A stretch of 64,000 bases of DNA from Alcanivoracaceae bacterium (GTDB taxonomy: Bacteria > Pseudomonadota > Gammaproteobacteria > Xanthomonadales > Marinicellaceae), in assembly GCA_016744455.1 (NCBI GenBank), contig JADGEI010000003.1, forward strand, positions 1 through 64,000. The letters run 5' to 3'. The first letter of the stretch is position 1; each line of letters opens with the position of its first letter. The translations under genes and the position numbers were made by a program. Below are positions 50,626 to 59,785 of this stretch, in pieces. The notes below the pieces were generated by a model. The model made no database searches. It saw only the letters and a program-made list of their open reading frames with translations, and was not told the DNA's origin.

Positions 50626-51137
50626 ATAACTTTACCTATTTTACTTTCCTTAGTTAAAACCGTTTGTAATTTAGAGCGAGCTCTAAATAATTGTGTCATC
50701 ACAGCACTCTTACTGATAGCTAATTGCTGAGCAATTTCATCACAACTAAAACCACCTACAACTTGTAACATCAATGGTTCTGAATACTTTTTATCTAGTT
50801 GCATAATAGCATCACGAACAATATCAATTTCCATTTTATCGTCAGGTCCAATTGACTTAGTCTCTTCAATATCAAAATCCAAATCATCAAGAGAACTTAT
50901 TGGTGGAACTTTGCGTTCAAATAACCGTGCAAATTCGCGCCTTAAAATTGTAAATATCCAACTCTTAGCAGCCTTCTCGTTTTTCAATGAATCCAATGCT
51001 CGCCAAGCGCGCAAATAAGTTTCTTGGACCAAATCCTTTGCTAAGGCATCATTTTTGCATAACCAAAAAGCAAAACGATATAAATCATCGCTTAAATGGC
51101 CTATTAGTGCATCAAATTTTCTTTCTTTCTGTTTCAT
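50622..51137 (-). CDS. ECF-type RNA polymerase sigma factor
   Basis: A 171-residue sigma-70 family factor with region 2 (DLYRFAFWLCKNDALAKDLV, QETYLRAWRALDSLKN, SWIFTILRREFARLFER) and region 4 (YSEPLMLQVVGGFSCDEIAQ, QLAISKSAVMTQLFRARSKL) and the usual variable linker. No region 1 or 3, so an extracytoplasmic-function type factor. It precedes the DUF3379 gene with a 4 bp overlap, suggesting a sigma/anti-sigma switch. The promoter it recognises and its targets cannot be read from this window. Confidence 0.92.
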   Translation of the reverse strand: MKQKERKFDALIGHLSDDLYRFAFWLCKNDALAKDLVQETYLRAWRALDSLKNEKAAKSWIFTILRREFARLFERKVPPISSLDDLDFDIEETKSIGPDDKMEIDIVRDAIMQLDKKYSEPLMLQVVGGFSCDEIAQQLAISKSAVMTQLFRARSKLQTVLTKESKIGKVI

Positions 51138-51169
51138 GCTTTAGTAGACCATCCATCTGTTTAAATATT

Positions 51170-52909
51170 TCAATTTAAAAAATAAATTTGAGAATAATAG
51201 GTCTGGCCATTATTTCCAATTGCCTTGATTCTTACTTTATTACTTTGAATATCCTTAGGCATTAGTGAGATTCTAAAACCATTATTTGGTAGGTTTGGAT
51301 CATTTATTTCAGGAAACTGTTTACTAATGCCTTTATTTTTTAAAGCGTTTTCAGTAATTAAATGGCTGCTGCCATCACTCAATATTTCTAAAGATTTTAT
51401 ACCTACATCGTGAAAAACAGCCCAGCCTGTTAGGGTGATTTTGTTATTTTTTTTTCTATGATTAAGATAAAATATAGGAGGTATTTCACATTTTAGTTCT
51501 GAACTATTTACTTTAAAAACATGGTATTGCTTACTCGTATTGCTAATATTTATTGATTGAATAAATTCTAGTTTGTTAAAGTTCCGACATAATTGTTGAT
51601 AGTATTCGCCTTTGCTTTGAAGTTTTAATGTGGAATTTTCTATAACAAGCAAGGCAGGGGTTTTATACTCTTGAGGTTCTTTGAGCAACATCCCCATTAT
51701 GTTCAGTTGCTTTTCACGCCCATGTTTGCGGTTTTTTTCATGCGGTAACACTTTTATTGCACTGGTATTATTTAATTCGAAGGCCAATTCAGCCGCTGTC
51801 ATAAAATAATCAACAATTAGCGCATTTATGTTTTGTTGTTGCTGAATTATATTTATATCGTGTGCTAATTGCTGCCACCCCAACGAATTATCCAATATTC
51901 TAGCCTGAAAGTTTGATTTTTCCTGTTTGTTTAAAGCCAAAAAGAATAATACACATATGGTTACTGCAAAACCAGTAACAATTGCCCAGTTTTTCAATCG
52001 AGAGCTACTTATAATAGTTAATACTGGAACATAGGAAATAATTAACCAATGTACATTCGTCCTAAGGCCATCAACAAATAAACTCATGACCACATAAAAT
52101 ACCCAATGGATTAAAGCTGTCATAACTATCCAATTAGTAAATCGATTTTGACTGAATACCACAACATTCTTAAACCAAATCAGTAAAACAAGAGGTGTAA
52201 TAACAATAACCTGCGAAAATAAAAAGTTAATATTAGAAAGCTGGAATTGCCATGGATGGCGTTCGGAAAATTGAAAATTCAACAAAGGAAAGTCATGTAC
52301 TATATTAAAAAACAAAATGGGCAACAACCCTAACAAAGCGATTGGAAGTGTAATTAACAAGGCTGGTTTAATTATTCTTATATGAGAATAATAAAAGCCA
52401 ATAAAGGCAATACCTGCAAAAAACAACCATATCCACATACGTACATGCACATTAATACTTAAGGCTATTAAGACACCAAGTAAAGCCCAGTCTAACTTCC
52501 TATTATTTTTAGTTGCTTTAAATAAAAAATAAATGCTCCATAGAACAAAAAACAACAACCATATATCAGGTAAAGCCATCGTTGCGATAACTGCAGCAAT
52601 TGGTACACTTAAAATAAGGCTTAGATTTTGCCAAATTTGTTGCCTATTTAGTGTATGTATTACCCATAAAATACTAAGGAAACCTGTAAATGATATAACT
52701 CTTACTGCAAAGTAATTATTGCCAAAAACTTCAGTGCCAAGCCTTATCATCCATGCAGTCCACCCTGGCAACTCAGCATAAGACCATGCGAGATTCTGTC
52801 CTTCTAACCAATAAAAAGCTTCATCACCAAATAATTGCAATTGAAACACTAGCCACACTAACAAAGTCAATATAGCAAAACTGATGCATTTACATACGTG
52901 GATTAGCAC
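51170..52909 (-). CDS. GT39-like membrane glycosyltransferase with C-terminal domain
   Basis: A 579-residue protein with about nine or ten membrane helices in the first ~340 residues. The first periplasmic loop carries GDEAFYWLEGQNLAWSYAEL and PGWTAWMIRLGTEVFGNNYF, the D-E-A-x-Y motif typical of GT39/ArnT/PMT-type glycosyltransferases using polyprenyl-phosphate sugars. The last ~240 residues are soluble and beta-rich (ITLTGWAVFHDVGIKSLEIL), not part of the classical enzyme. It overlaps the transglycosylase gene upstream by 7 bp and is probably co-transcribed. The acceptor (lipid A, protein or glycan) is unknown. Confidence 0.82.
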   Translation of the reverse strand: MLIHVCKCISFAILTLLVWLVFQLQLFGDEAFYWLEGQNLAWSYAELPGWTAWMIRLGTEVFGNNYFAVRVISFTGFLSILWVIHTLNRQQIWQNLSLILSVPIAAVIATMALPDIWLLFFVLWSIYFLFKATKNNRKLDWALLGVLIALSINVHVRMWIWLFFAGIAFIGFYYSHIRIIKPALLITLPIALLGLLPILFFNIVHDFPLLNFQFSERHPWQFQLSNINFLFSQVIVITPLVLLIWFKNVVVFSQNRFTNWIVMTALIHWVFYVVMSLFVDGLRTNVHWLIISYVPVLTIISSSRLKNWAIVTGFAVTICVLFFLALNKQEKSNFQARILDNSLGWQQLAHDINIIQQQQNINALIVDYFMTAAELAFELNNTSAIKVLPHEKNRKHGREKQLNIMGMLLKEPQEYKTPALLVIENSTLKLQSKGEYYQQLCRNFNKLEFIQSINISNTSKQYHVFKVNSSELKCEIPPIFYLNHRKKNNKITLTGWAVFHDVGIKSLEILSDGSSHLITENALKNKGISKQFPEINDPNLPNNGFRISLMPKDIQSNKVRIKAIGNNGQTYYSQIYFLN

Positions 52910-54216
52910 TGGGGGATTTTTAGGTATTTTCCTGCACGTATTAAATAATTAGGGGCTTTAAGTTTATTTAATCTGGCAATTTCTTTACGAGTTGTGCACC
53001 TAAATTTGCGCGCAATTTTGCCTAATGAATCACCACGCTTGATGCGATAACTAAACAAACCTTGTCGTGCTTTAAAATCTGCCTCATGTAATGATTGTGC
53101 AAGTTGCATTAACTCCTGGTTTTTACAATTGAACTCGAAAGTCTCTGCTAAGATAGCGGGAATTTGTATCTCTGTAAAAGGTTTAAATGAAGAGTCTGCT
53201 TTAATACCTGAATTAATGTTTCTCAACACCCTAAACCAGCCTTCTCTATTTTTTTCTTGACCTAAACACATGGATATTTCACTCAAAGAGGATTTAGTTG
53301 GCAACTTTACTGTCAACAAGGATGAGTTTACTTGCTCAAGTTTTACATTGAATTTTTCAGGGTTTTGGAAAATCAACATAGCCGCAATAACAACAGGTAC
53401 ATAGTGTCGAGTTTCTCGCGGCAACTCATAATAGAAATTTTTATCCCAAATGGATTTGTTTTTGTATTTTGTATTTAATCGGCGAAAACGGTTTTCGCCT
53501 GAATTATACGCCGCCAATATTTTACTAACATCACTATTATACAATTGGCTTTGCTCATCTATGTATTTTGCTGCTGCAAGTGCTGATTCTTTCGGATTGA
53601 AACGTAAATCATAAGCACCTTGTTTACCACTAAGTCCTAGCCTCTTAGCTGTAGCTGGCATCAATTGAAATAAACCACCTGCTCCAACCCTTGAACGTGA
53701 ATGTACTTTACCACCACTTTCTTGTGACATGATAGCCAAAACTAACGCCTCATCAATTTTGTAGTGATCAAATGCTGAAATAATATCCTTACGTAAAAAT
53801 TGATAATAGTGCCAAGTATTAATTAATTGAGGCCTTTTCCAAGTTAACCATTCGTTTAATGCACCTCTAACTAATTCATTTTTCATGTAATTACTAGACA
53901 GGTTAATATTCGTTAACAGTTTTGATTCTTGCATAGTGACATTTTTTGGCAGTTTACTTATAAGACTTTCATCAGTTATTACTGCGTCATCACGGGTAAC
54001 AAAACTATTTTCTAACAACCAGTTAGGTAACAATACCTCTAGTTCTGCCTTACATGACGTATCTTTATAGCAACCCTCTAAAGACACCACCACGTCATCT
54101 GCTACAGATTTTTTGATTTTTGTTGTATTATCAACCACTTGTATTTTCTTACTATTTGGGCCCTGACAGGCAATAAGTATAGTAATGGCATAAATTGTAA
54201 GTAATATATTTTTCAT
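52903..54216 (-). CDS. MltD-like lytic transglycosylase lipoprotein with LysM
   Basis: A 437-residue lipoprotein (ITILIAC, Cys17). The SLT domain has the catalytic Glu166 in VLAIMSQESGGKVHSRSRVG, with GAGGLFQLMPATAKRLGLSG, LRFNPKESALAAAKYIDEQ and ILAAYNSGENRFRRLN as in MltD/Slt family members. A second conserved block ETRHYVPVVIAAMLIFQNP follows. One LysM domain ends the chain (YRIKRGDSLGKIARKFRCTT, LNKLKAPNYLIRAGKYLKIP). It cleaves peptidoglycan between MurNAc and GlcNAc to form 1,6-anhydro ends, acting at the outer membrane. E. coli MltD has two LysM repeats; here one is recognisable. It overlaps the glycosyltransferase gene. Confidence 0.92.
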   Translation of the reverse strand: MKNILLTIYAITILIACQGPNSKKIQVVDNTTKIKKSVADDVVVSLEGCYKDTSCKAELEVLLPNWLLENSFVTRDDAVITDESLISKLPKNVTMQESKLLTNINLSSNYMKNELVRGALNEWLTWKRPQLINTWHYYQFLRKDIISAFDHYKIDEALVLAIMSQESGGKVHSRSRVGAGGLFQLMPATAKRLGLSGKQGAYDLRFNPKESALAAAKYIDEQSQLYNSDVSKILAAYNSGENRFRRLNTKYKNKSIWDKNFYYELPRETRHYVPVVIAAMLIFQNPEKFNVKLEQVNSSLLTVKLPTKSSLSEISMCLGQEKNREGWFRVLRNINSGIKADSSFKPFTEIQIPAILAETFEFNCKNQELMQLAQSLHEADFKARQGLFSYRIKRGDSLGKIARKFRCTTRKEIARLNKLKAPNYLIRAGKYLKIPQC

Positions 54217-54285
54217 AATGGCTTTGCAGATTTGGTACTATTTGTGTATCATAATCACCTAAAAAGCTATATTGGGTGATTAAAT

Positions 54286-54726
54286 ATGAGTATTTTGGCT
54301 TCAATCAAAAAATTAATGAGATTATCTGTTATCTCATCAGAATTAACAAGCCAAGAGTCAGAACAATTACAAATAGCTGTTTCGACTTTAATGATTGAAA
54401 TGATTCGTGCTGATTTTATTGAACTACAAAAAGAAAAAAAAATCATGCATGAAGTCCTTTCTGCAAGTATGAATTTATCTGAAGAAAAAGTAGATGAATT
54501 AGTTAAGAATGCTGAAATCCACAGTGATTTCACTATTTCTTTACAATCTCATACGGAAGTCATTAATAATTTTTTATCAGTTGACGAAAAGAAAACTATA
54601 ATTAAGAACTTATGGGTATTAGCAAACATAGATAATGACTTGCATAAACTTGAGTTTAACATGCTAAAGAAGGTCTCTACTCTTCTTGGCTTTAATAAAG
54701 CTCAATTAACACAAATTTGTAAATAA
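54286..54726 (+). CDS. TerB-family protein
   Basis: A 146-residue all-helical cytoplasmic protein. The pattern SEQLQIAVSTLMIEMIRADF, EKKIMHEVLSASMNLSEEKV and KTIIKNLWVLANIDNDLHKL, EFNMLKKVSTLLGFNKAQL is the TerB fold with acidic Asp residues that coordinate metal in known members. TerB-like proteins are widespread and their cellular role is not settled. It is followed by pilU after 13 bp on the same strand and so may be co-transcribed. A hairpin (AATCACC...GGTGATT, 54255-54282) occupies the 5' region just before the ATG. Confidence 0.82.
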   Translation: MSILASIKKLMRLSVISSELTSQESEQLQIAVSTLMIEMIRADFIELQKEKKIMHEVLSASMNLSEEKVDELVKNAEIHSDFTISLQSHTEVINNFLSVDEKKTIIKNLWVLANIDNDLHKLEFNMLKKVSTLLGFNKAQLTQICK

Positions 54727-54739
54727 ATACGGTACTATT

Positions 54740-55867
54740 ATGGATTTAACACACTTTCTTAAAATAATGAAAGAAAAAAACGGCTCCGATATGTTTCTAA
54801 GTACAGGTGCCCCAATTAACATTAAAGTAGAAGGTACATTACAACCACTTGGCAGTACTGCATTGCCTAATGGCCTCGTAAAAAAGATTGCTTACTCAAT
54901 TATGGATGAAGGCCAAGTACCAGAGTTTGAAAAAGAAAATGAAATGAATTTGGCCATTTCACTAGCAGGTGTTGGTCGTTTTCGTGTAAACGTATTTAAA
55001 CAAAGAAATGAAATTGGTATGGTTATCCGTACCATTGAAACAGAAATCCCTTCTGCTAAAGAATTACGAATGCCTGAATTACTCAATGAACTAATTCTAG
55101 ACAAACGTGGATTGATTTTAGTTGCTGGTGCTACCGGTTCAGGAAAGTCCACTACCATGGCATCGATGATAAATCACCGTAACGAACAAATGACAGGCCA
55201 TATTCTTACAGTAGAGGACCCAATCGAATTTATGCACAGGCATAAAAAATCAATTGTCAACCAACGTGAAGTAGGATCAGACACTCATAGTTATGCAAAT
55301 GCTTTAAAAAGTGCGTTACGTGAAGCTCCTGATGTTATTCTAATTGGAGAGATTAGGGATAGAAACACAATGGAAGCAGCTATTGCATTTGCAGAAACAG
55401 GTCATTTATGCTTAGCAACTATACATGCCAATAATTCTGATCAAGCGATTGAAAGGGTGTTAAACTTTTTTCCAAGTGACACTCACAAAAATGTATTATT
55501 AAATTTAGCCTTAAATATAAAAGCCATTATTTCACAAAGGTTAGTTAAGGACCACCAAGGTTTAAGGCTACCTTCGTGTGAAATTCTAATTAACACCCCA
55601 ATGATTCGTGAAATGATACGGCGTGGCGAAGTTAACAAACTTAAAGAGGCTATGGAGTCTTCATTGGATGATGGCAATAGGACTTTTGATACAGATCTTT
55701 ACAACTTATACAAAAACGGCACAATAAGTTTAGAGGAAGCCATTCAAAATGCTGATTCACCACAAGGACTAAAAGTAAAAATCAGCCTCAATGAAGGAAG
55801 CACTGGCGATGATGACTTGAGCAATGGTATGGAAGGCATTAATTCTGGGGAGGATAGTTTTTTCTAA
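54740..55867 (+). CDS. pilU: Type IV pilus accessory ATPase PilU-like
   Basis: A 375-residue PilT-class ATPase. It has MDLTHFLKIMKEKNGSDMFL with STGAPINIKVEG at the start, Walker A GATGSGKSTTMASMI, Asp box LTVEDPIEFMH, Walker B APDVILIGEIRDRNTMEAAI, and AFAETGHLCLATIHANNSDQ. The sequence R-E-A-P-D-V-I-L-I-G-E-I-R-D-R-x-T-M-E and the C-terminal acidic tail fit PilU more than PilT. PilU works with PilT for pilus retraction; PilT itself is not in the window. It follows terB closely. Confidence 0.9.
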   Translation: MDLTHFLKIMKEKNGSDMFLSTGAPINIKVEGTLQPLGSTALPNGLVKKIAYSIMDEGQVPEFEKENEMNLAISLAGVGRFRVNVFKQRNEIGMVIRTIETEIPSAKELRMPELLNELILDKRGLILVAGATGSGKSTTMASMINHRNEQMTGHILTVEDPIEFMHRHKKSIVNQREVGSDTHSYANALKSALREAPDVILIGEIRDRNTMEAAIAFAETGHLCLATIHANNSDQAIERVLNFFPSDTHKNVLLNLALNIKAIISQRLVKDHQGLRLPSCEILINTPMIREMIRRGEVNKLKEAMESSLDDGNRTFDTDLYNLYKNGTISLEEAIQNADSPQGLKVKISLNEGSTGDDDLSNGMEGINSGEDSFF

Positions 55868-55968
55868 GCATTCCAAAAACGACTTTTAGACATATTGAAT
55901 AGATATATGTATAATAATCTTTCTATTTTTTGAAAGAACATAGCATGCTAACACAAATAAAGCTGATT

Positions 55969-56105
55969 AGAAGAATTTGCCCAATTCTGGGGCTGTGGAC
56001 AAAAAAAACGATAAATACATCAATCAAGCTATATAACTTATTATTCGCAAATTTTTTAACCTTTAAAAGTGCTTTTAACAATTTATTTACTCGCCCCACT
56101 GGATT
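55969..56105 (+). repeat. Dispersed repeat, diverged copy R3
   Basis: Direct-orientation relative of R1: AGAAGAATTTGCCCAATTCTGG aligns to AGAGAGTTTTGCACAACTCT plus GG, and GGCTGTGGACAAAAAAAACG with ATAAATACATCAATCAAG aligns to the GACAGTGG...GATAAAAACACCAATCAAG block. Downstream matches are looser (CGCAAATTTTTTAACC vs TGCAATTTTTTAACG). It is embedded in the open frame upstream of the oligopeptide-binding protein coding region and supplies the apparent N-terminal extension of that frame. Confidence 0.6.
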
Positions 56106-57915
56106 GTTAAAATGCACAATTATTATTTGCACATTTTCAATATTAATATCTTGCGCGAATAATCAAGAATCAGATGAAAACCAAGTTAAGCAATCTGAAA
56201 ACGAAAACAGCCGTTATCCAGGGGAAAAAGTCTATTACCACTCCATGGATGGCACACCAACCACACTTGACCCAGTTCGTGCCGCAGTTGTTTACTCAAA
56301 TTTTCTTGTTTTGAACATTTTTGATACATTGTATTCCTATAAATACTTAGAACGTCCTTATCAGTTGAAACCCAACTTAGCAATTTCAATGCCTGAGGTT
56401 AGCGAAGATGGTTTAACCTACACCATTACCATGAAACAAGGGGTTAAATTTCAAGACAACCCCGCCTTTATTAATACTAAAGGCCGTGAGGTTCATGCAA
56501 GTGATTTTGTCTACTCCTTAAAACGACACTTTGATAAAAAATTTAAATCTCAAGGTGCATGGTTATTTGCTGGTCGAATTGTCGGGCTCGATGATTGGAA
56601 AAAGCAAGGTTCTGATTATTCAAAAACAATTGAGGGCCTACAGGCGCTCGACGATTACACCATACAAATCAAACTAGTTGAACCTTACCCACAATTAATT
56701 TATACCCTTGCCATGGGTTATTCTGCCGTTGTTCCTCATGAAGCTGTAGAACATTATGGTGATGAGTTTGGCTCCAATCCAACAGGTTCTGGGCCTTTCT
56801 CTCTCAAGTCATTTAATCAAGAAAAAGCAATCCTAATCACAAATCCTAACTTTAGGAAAGAACCACTAGACTTAATTTTTGAAGGCTATGATGATAACAA
56901 ACATGGTTTTACTGGTATTAAAACCTTAGCTGGCAAATCACCACCATTTATTGATGTGATGGAAGTTCATTTTATCAAAGAGACCTCTGCAAGGTGGAAT
57001 TCATTCTCTAAAGGCAATGAAATTCAATACACAACTGTACCTAAAGAACAATCTAGTACGGTGATAATGACCAAGAAACCTTTAAAACTCTATCCACAGA
57101 TTACCGACAATTACCACCATATGTTTATGGTTGAAGCTGGTTTTGTATATTCTGGCTTTGACATGCAGAACCCAGTTTTTGGCAACAATGGCGATCCAAA
57201 ACATGATAAAAAAAATAAGGCTCTACGTTGTGCAATTCGTAAGGCTCATAATTGGGATCAACTAAATCGTGCATTTTACTTTAATCTAGGCACGGTTTTT
57301 CCAGGAGCTATCCCTCCTTCGGTTTCTGAATTTGACTCAAAAGCTAATCAAGAATCTATTACACTTGATATCGAAGGAGCTAAAAAATTACTGGCTGATG
57401 CTGGGTGGAATGCTGACAATTTACCCATATTGGAATACCACGTTACTGGAAGAGTTGACACCAGAATGACTTATGAACAATTCAGAGGTTTTCTAAAGAA
57501 GGCCGGCTACCCAGTTAACAAGATAAAGTATAACCCCTATCCTAGTTTCGGATCCTTCAATAAAGCCTTAAAAAATGGAAAAACACCCTTCTTTTCATTG
57601 GCATGGGGCTTAGATTATCCTGACGCAGAAAACACATTACAATTGTTTTACGGTCCGAATAAATCTCCAGGGTCAAATAGTTTTAATTACATAAACCCAG
57701 AATTTGATAATTTATTTGAAAAAGCCAAAATATTACAACCTTCTCCAGAACGCACTCAACTCTACCAACAACTTAACAATATGGTCATCGATGACTGTGT
57801 AGTACTCTCAGGTTTATCCAGAAATAGAATATATTTATGGCACCATGATGTCATTATGTTCCCTGATAGAGAGATTCTTGGTGGCTTTTTTACTCGTTAT
57901 GTTGATGTGAAATAA
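56104..57915 (+). CDS. ABC transporter oligopeptide-type substrate-binding lipoprotein
   Basis: I place the start at the TTG at 56104, which gives MLKCTIIICTFSILISCANN: a lipoprotein signal with Cys17; 603 residues. The open frame extends upstream to 55930, but that part coincides with repeat R3 and encodes no signal peptide, so it is doubtful. The mature protein is a family 5 (OppA/DppA-like) binding protein: GTPTTLDPVRAAVVYSNFLV, ISMPEVSEDGLTYTITMKQG, GREVHASDFVYSLKRHFD, GSNPTGSGPFSLKSFNQEK. It binds peptides or similar solutes in the periplasm and hands them to the permeases encoded next (14 bp away). Confidence 0.85.
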   Translation: MLKCTIIICTFSILISCANNQESDENQVKQSENENSRYPGEKVYYHSMDGTPTTLDPVRAAVVYSNFLVLNIFDTLYSYKYLERPYQLKPNLAISMPEVSEDGLTYTITMKQGVKFQDNPAFINTKGREVHASDFVYSLKRHFDKKFKSQGAWLFAGRIVGLDDWKKQGSDYSKTIEGLQALDDYTIQIKLVEPYPQLIYTLAMGYSAVVPHEAVEHYGDEFGSNPTGSGPFSLKSFNQEKAILITNPNFRKEPLDLIFEGYDDNKHGFTGIKTLAGKSPPFIDVMEVHFIKETSARWNSFSKGNEIQYTTVPKEQSSTVIMTKKPLKLYPQITDNYHHMFMVEAGFVYSGFDMQNPVFGNNGDPKHDKKNKALRCAIRKAHNWDQLNRAFYFNLGTVFPGAIPPSVSEFDSKANQESITLDIEGAKKLLADAGWNADNLPILEYHVTGRVDTRMTYEQFRGFLKKAGYPVNKIKYNPYPSFGSFNKALKNGKTPFFSLAWGLDYPDAENTLQLFYGPNKSPGSNSFNYINPEFDNLFEKAKILQPSPERTQLYQQLNNMVIDDCVVLSGLSRNRIYLWHHDVIMFPDREILGGFFTRYVDVK

Positions 57916-57929
57916 AGGAGGTTATTAAA

Positions 57930-58901
57930 TTGGATATTCTTAAATTTGCATTACGTAAACTAGCTGGTGGCGTCCCCTTAATCTTAGGAGTAACTTTTAT
58001 ATCATTCTTACTTATGATATATTTTGGTCCTGATTTAACTTGGGATAAATTAGGAAAAAACCCAACAGCTTTAGAAATCCAAGAAGTAAGGCACGAACTG
58101 GGCTATGACCAACCGTTTTTACAACGTTATGGAACCTACCTTAAAGAACTTGTCACCTTTGATTTTGGAAACTCCCAAGTAGTCGATAAAAAAGTATCAA
58201 CTATCTTAAAAGAAACCATGCCAGTTTCTCTACATTTAATCATTCCGGGTTTTATTCTTGGCAATGTTATTGCTATTGCCTTGGCGCTTTTTGCTGCCTA
58301 TCATCGAGGTTCTTGGATTGACAAACTAATCATGACAGGCTCTGTTATTGGCATGAGTATTTCCTTTTTAATTGTTATCATATTTTTCCAACTTTTATTC
58401 TGCTCTTCTTATGGACTAGATATGTTTCCTGTACGAGGGTGGGAGGTTTATGATTCAGAAGATAATATAATATGGTACCAGTATTTAAGGTATGTCACAG
58501 TCCCAACACTAGCAACAGTTTTTGTTGCTCTTGGTTATAACACTCGCTTTTACCGTGCTGTATTGGTCGAAGAAATGACAAAAGATCATGTGCGAACTGC
58601 TAAAGCTTTTGGCCATACACCCACTTCATTATTATTTAAAGGAGTGTTAAAAAATGCCATGGTGCCTATTATCACTCGAATCATGTTTTCTATCCCTTTA
58701 GTTGTTGTTAGCGGCAGCTTACTCATTGAAAGCTACTTTGGTATTCCTGGAGTTGGAAAAGTGACCTTTGATGCCATCATTGCTGGCGATCAAAACATTT
58801 TAAAAGCCATTGTTGGTTTGACAGCAGTTTTATTTGTTGTTGTACTCTTATTAACCGATATACTATACCGTGTATTTGACCCACGTGTGGAGTTGAAATA
58901 A
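57930..58901 (+). CDS. ABC transporter permease, OppB/DppB-like
   Basis: Translation begins at TTG 57930, with an almost perfect AAAGGAGG eight bases upstream, which decides the start. The 323-residue protein has six helices and the binding-protein-dependent transport signature near the end: EEMTKDHVRTAKAFGHTPTS, LLFKGVLKNAMVPIITRIMF. The SGSLLIESYFGIPGVGKV stretch is typical of DppB/OppB. It overlaps the second permease gene by one base (TAATG). No ATPase gene (oppD/oppF) follows within the window. Confidence 0.92.
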   Translation: MDILKFALRKLAGGVPLILGVTFISFLLMIYFGPDLTWDKLGKNPTALEIQEVRHELGYDQPFLQRYGTYLKELVTFDFGNSQVVDKKVSTILKETMPVSLHLIIPGFILGNVIAIALALFAAYHRGSWIDKLIMTGSVIGMSISFLIVIIFFQLLFCSSYGLDMFPVRGWEVYDSEDNIIWYQYLRYVTVPTLATVFVALGYNTRFYRAVLVEEMTKDHVRTAKAFGHTPTSLLFKGVLKNAMVPIITRIMFSIPLVVVSGSLLIESYFGIPGVGKVTFDAIIAGDQNILKAIVGLTAVLFVVVLLLTDILYRVFDPRVELK

Positions 58902-59785
58902 TGACCGAAATTACACATAACACAACTATGATGGAAAAAGGTGATTCTCTTTGGGACAAAGCATGGTATAAGTTTAAACATGACAATATGGGGAAAACTG
59001 GTGCTTTCATCGTTTTCATTTATCTTATAGTCGCCTTAGGGGTCTGGTTTGGATTTTGGGGAGGCACATGGAGTGATACTTCAGACCAGTTATGGCAAGG
59101 CCCCTCAATGCAAAATTGGTTTGGCACCAATGTTATTGGACAAGATGTATTTACCCGTGCAATTTACAGCACCAAAGTAGCCTTTGAAGTTGGTTTTATA
59201 GTGGCTCTTTTGTCAACAGCACTTGGTGCTGTTTTGGGTGCTATTTCAGGTTATTTTAGTGGGTCATGGATTGACTCTGTTATATTATGGCTTATGGGTG
59301 TACTCGATTCGATTCCATTTTATCTTTTTGTCGCAGCTGTGGCGTTTGCCCTTAAAGATAACCCTTTTGCCATGCATATAGCCATGATTTCTACCTTCTG
59401 GACCATAACTTCAAGAGTAGTTCGCGGTGAAGTCATCAAACTCAAAGGTCAAGAGTTTGTAGAAGCAGCTCATGCCATTGGTGTTAGTCAGAATAAAATT
59501 ATCTTTAAACACATCATGCCAAATACTTCACACATATTATTAGTACAGTCTACTATAGCTTTTGTTGCCGCAATTAAATCTGAAGTAATACTTAGTTTCC
59601 TAGGTCTCGGTGTAAAAGATGGAGTGAGTTGGGGGCTAATGATTTCTGAATCAACACAAGATGTTTTAGCAGGCCACTTCAATAACTTTGCCTCTTCATC
59701 TGCCTTTTTGTTTATATTAGTTATTGCTTTTAATATGTTTTCAGATTCTATGCAAGATGCACTTGATCCTAAAAAGGTAGGTTAA
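58901..59785 (+). CDS. ABC transporter permease, OppC/DppC-like
   Basis: A 294-residue permease beginning with a cytoplasmic N-terminus and first helix (GAFIVFIYLIVALGVWFGFW), then GTNVIGQDVFTRAIYSTKVA, and the EAA loop KLKGQEFVEAAHAIGVSQNK with IIFKHIMPNTSHILLVQSTI. SEVILSFLGLGVKDGVSWGL and ESTQDVLAGHF are characteristic of OppC/DppC. It overlaps oppB-like by one base and the lipoprotein gene by one base. It forms the heterodimeric channel with the OppB-like protein. Confidence 0.92.
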   Translation: MTEITHNTTMMEKGDSLWDKAWYKFKHDNMGKTGAFIVFIYLIVALGVWFGFWGGTWSDTSDQLWQGPSMQNWFGTNVIGQDVFTRAIYSTKVAFEVGFIVALLSTALGAVLGAISGYFSGSWIDSVILWLMGVLDSIPFYLFVAAVAFALKDNPFAMHIAMISTFWTITSRVVRGEVIKLKGQEFVEAAHAIGVSQNKIIFKHIMPNTSHILLVQSTIAFVAAIKSEVILSFLGLGVKDGVSWGLMISESTQDVLAGHFNNFASSSAFLFILVIAFNMFSDSMQDALDPKKVG

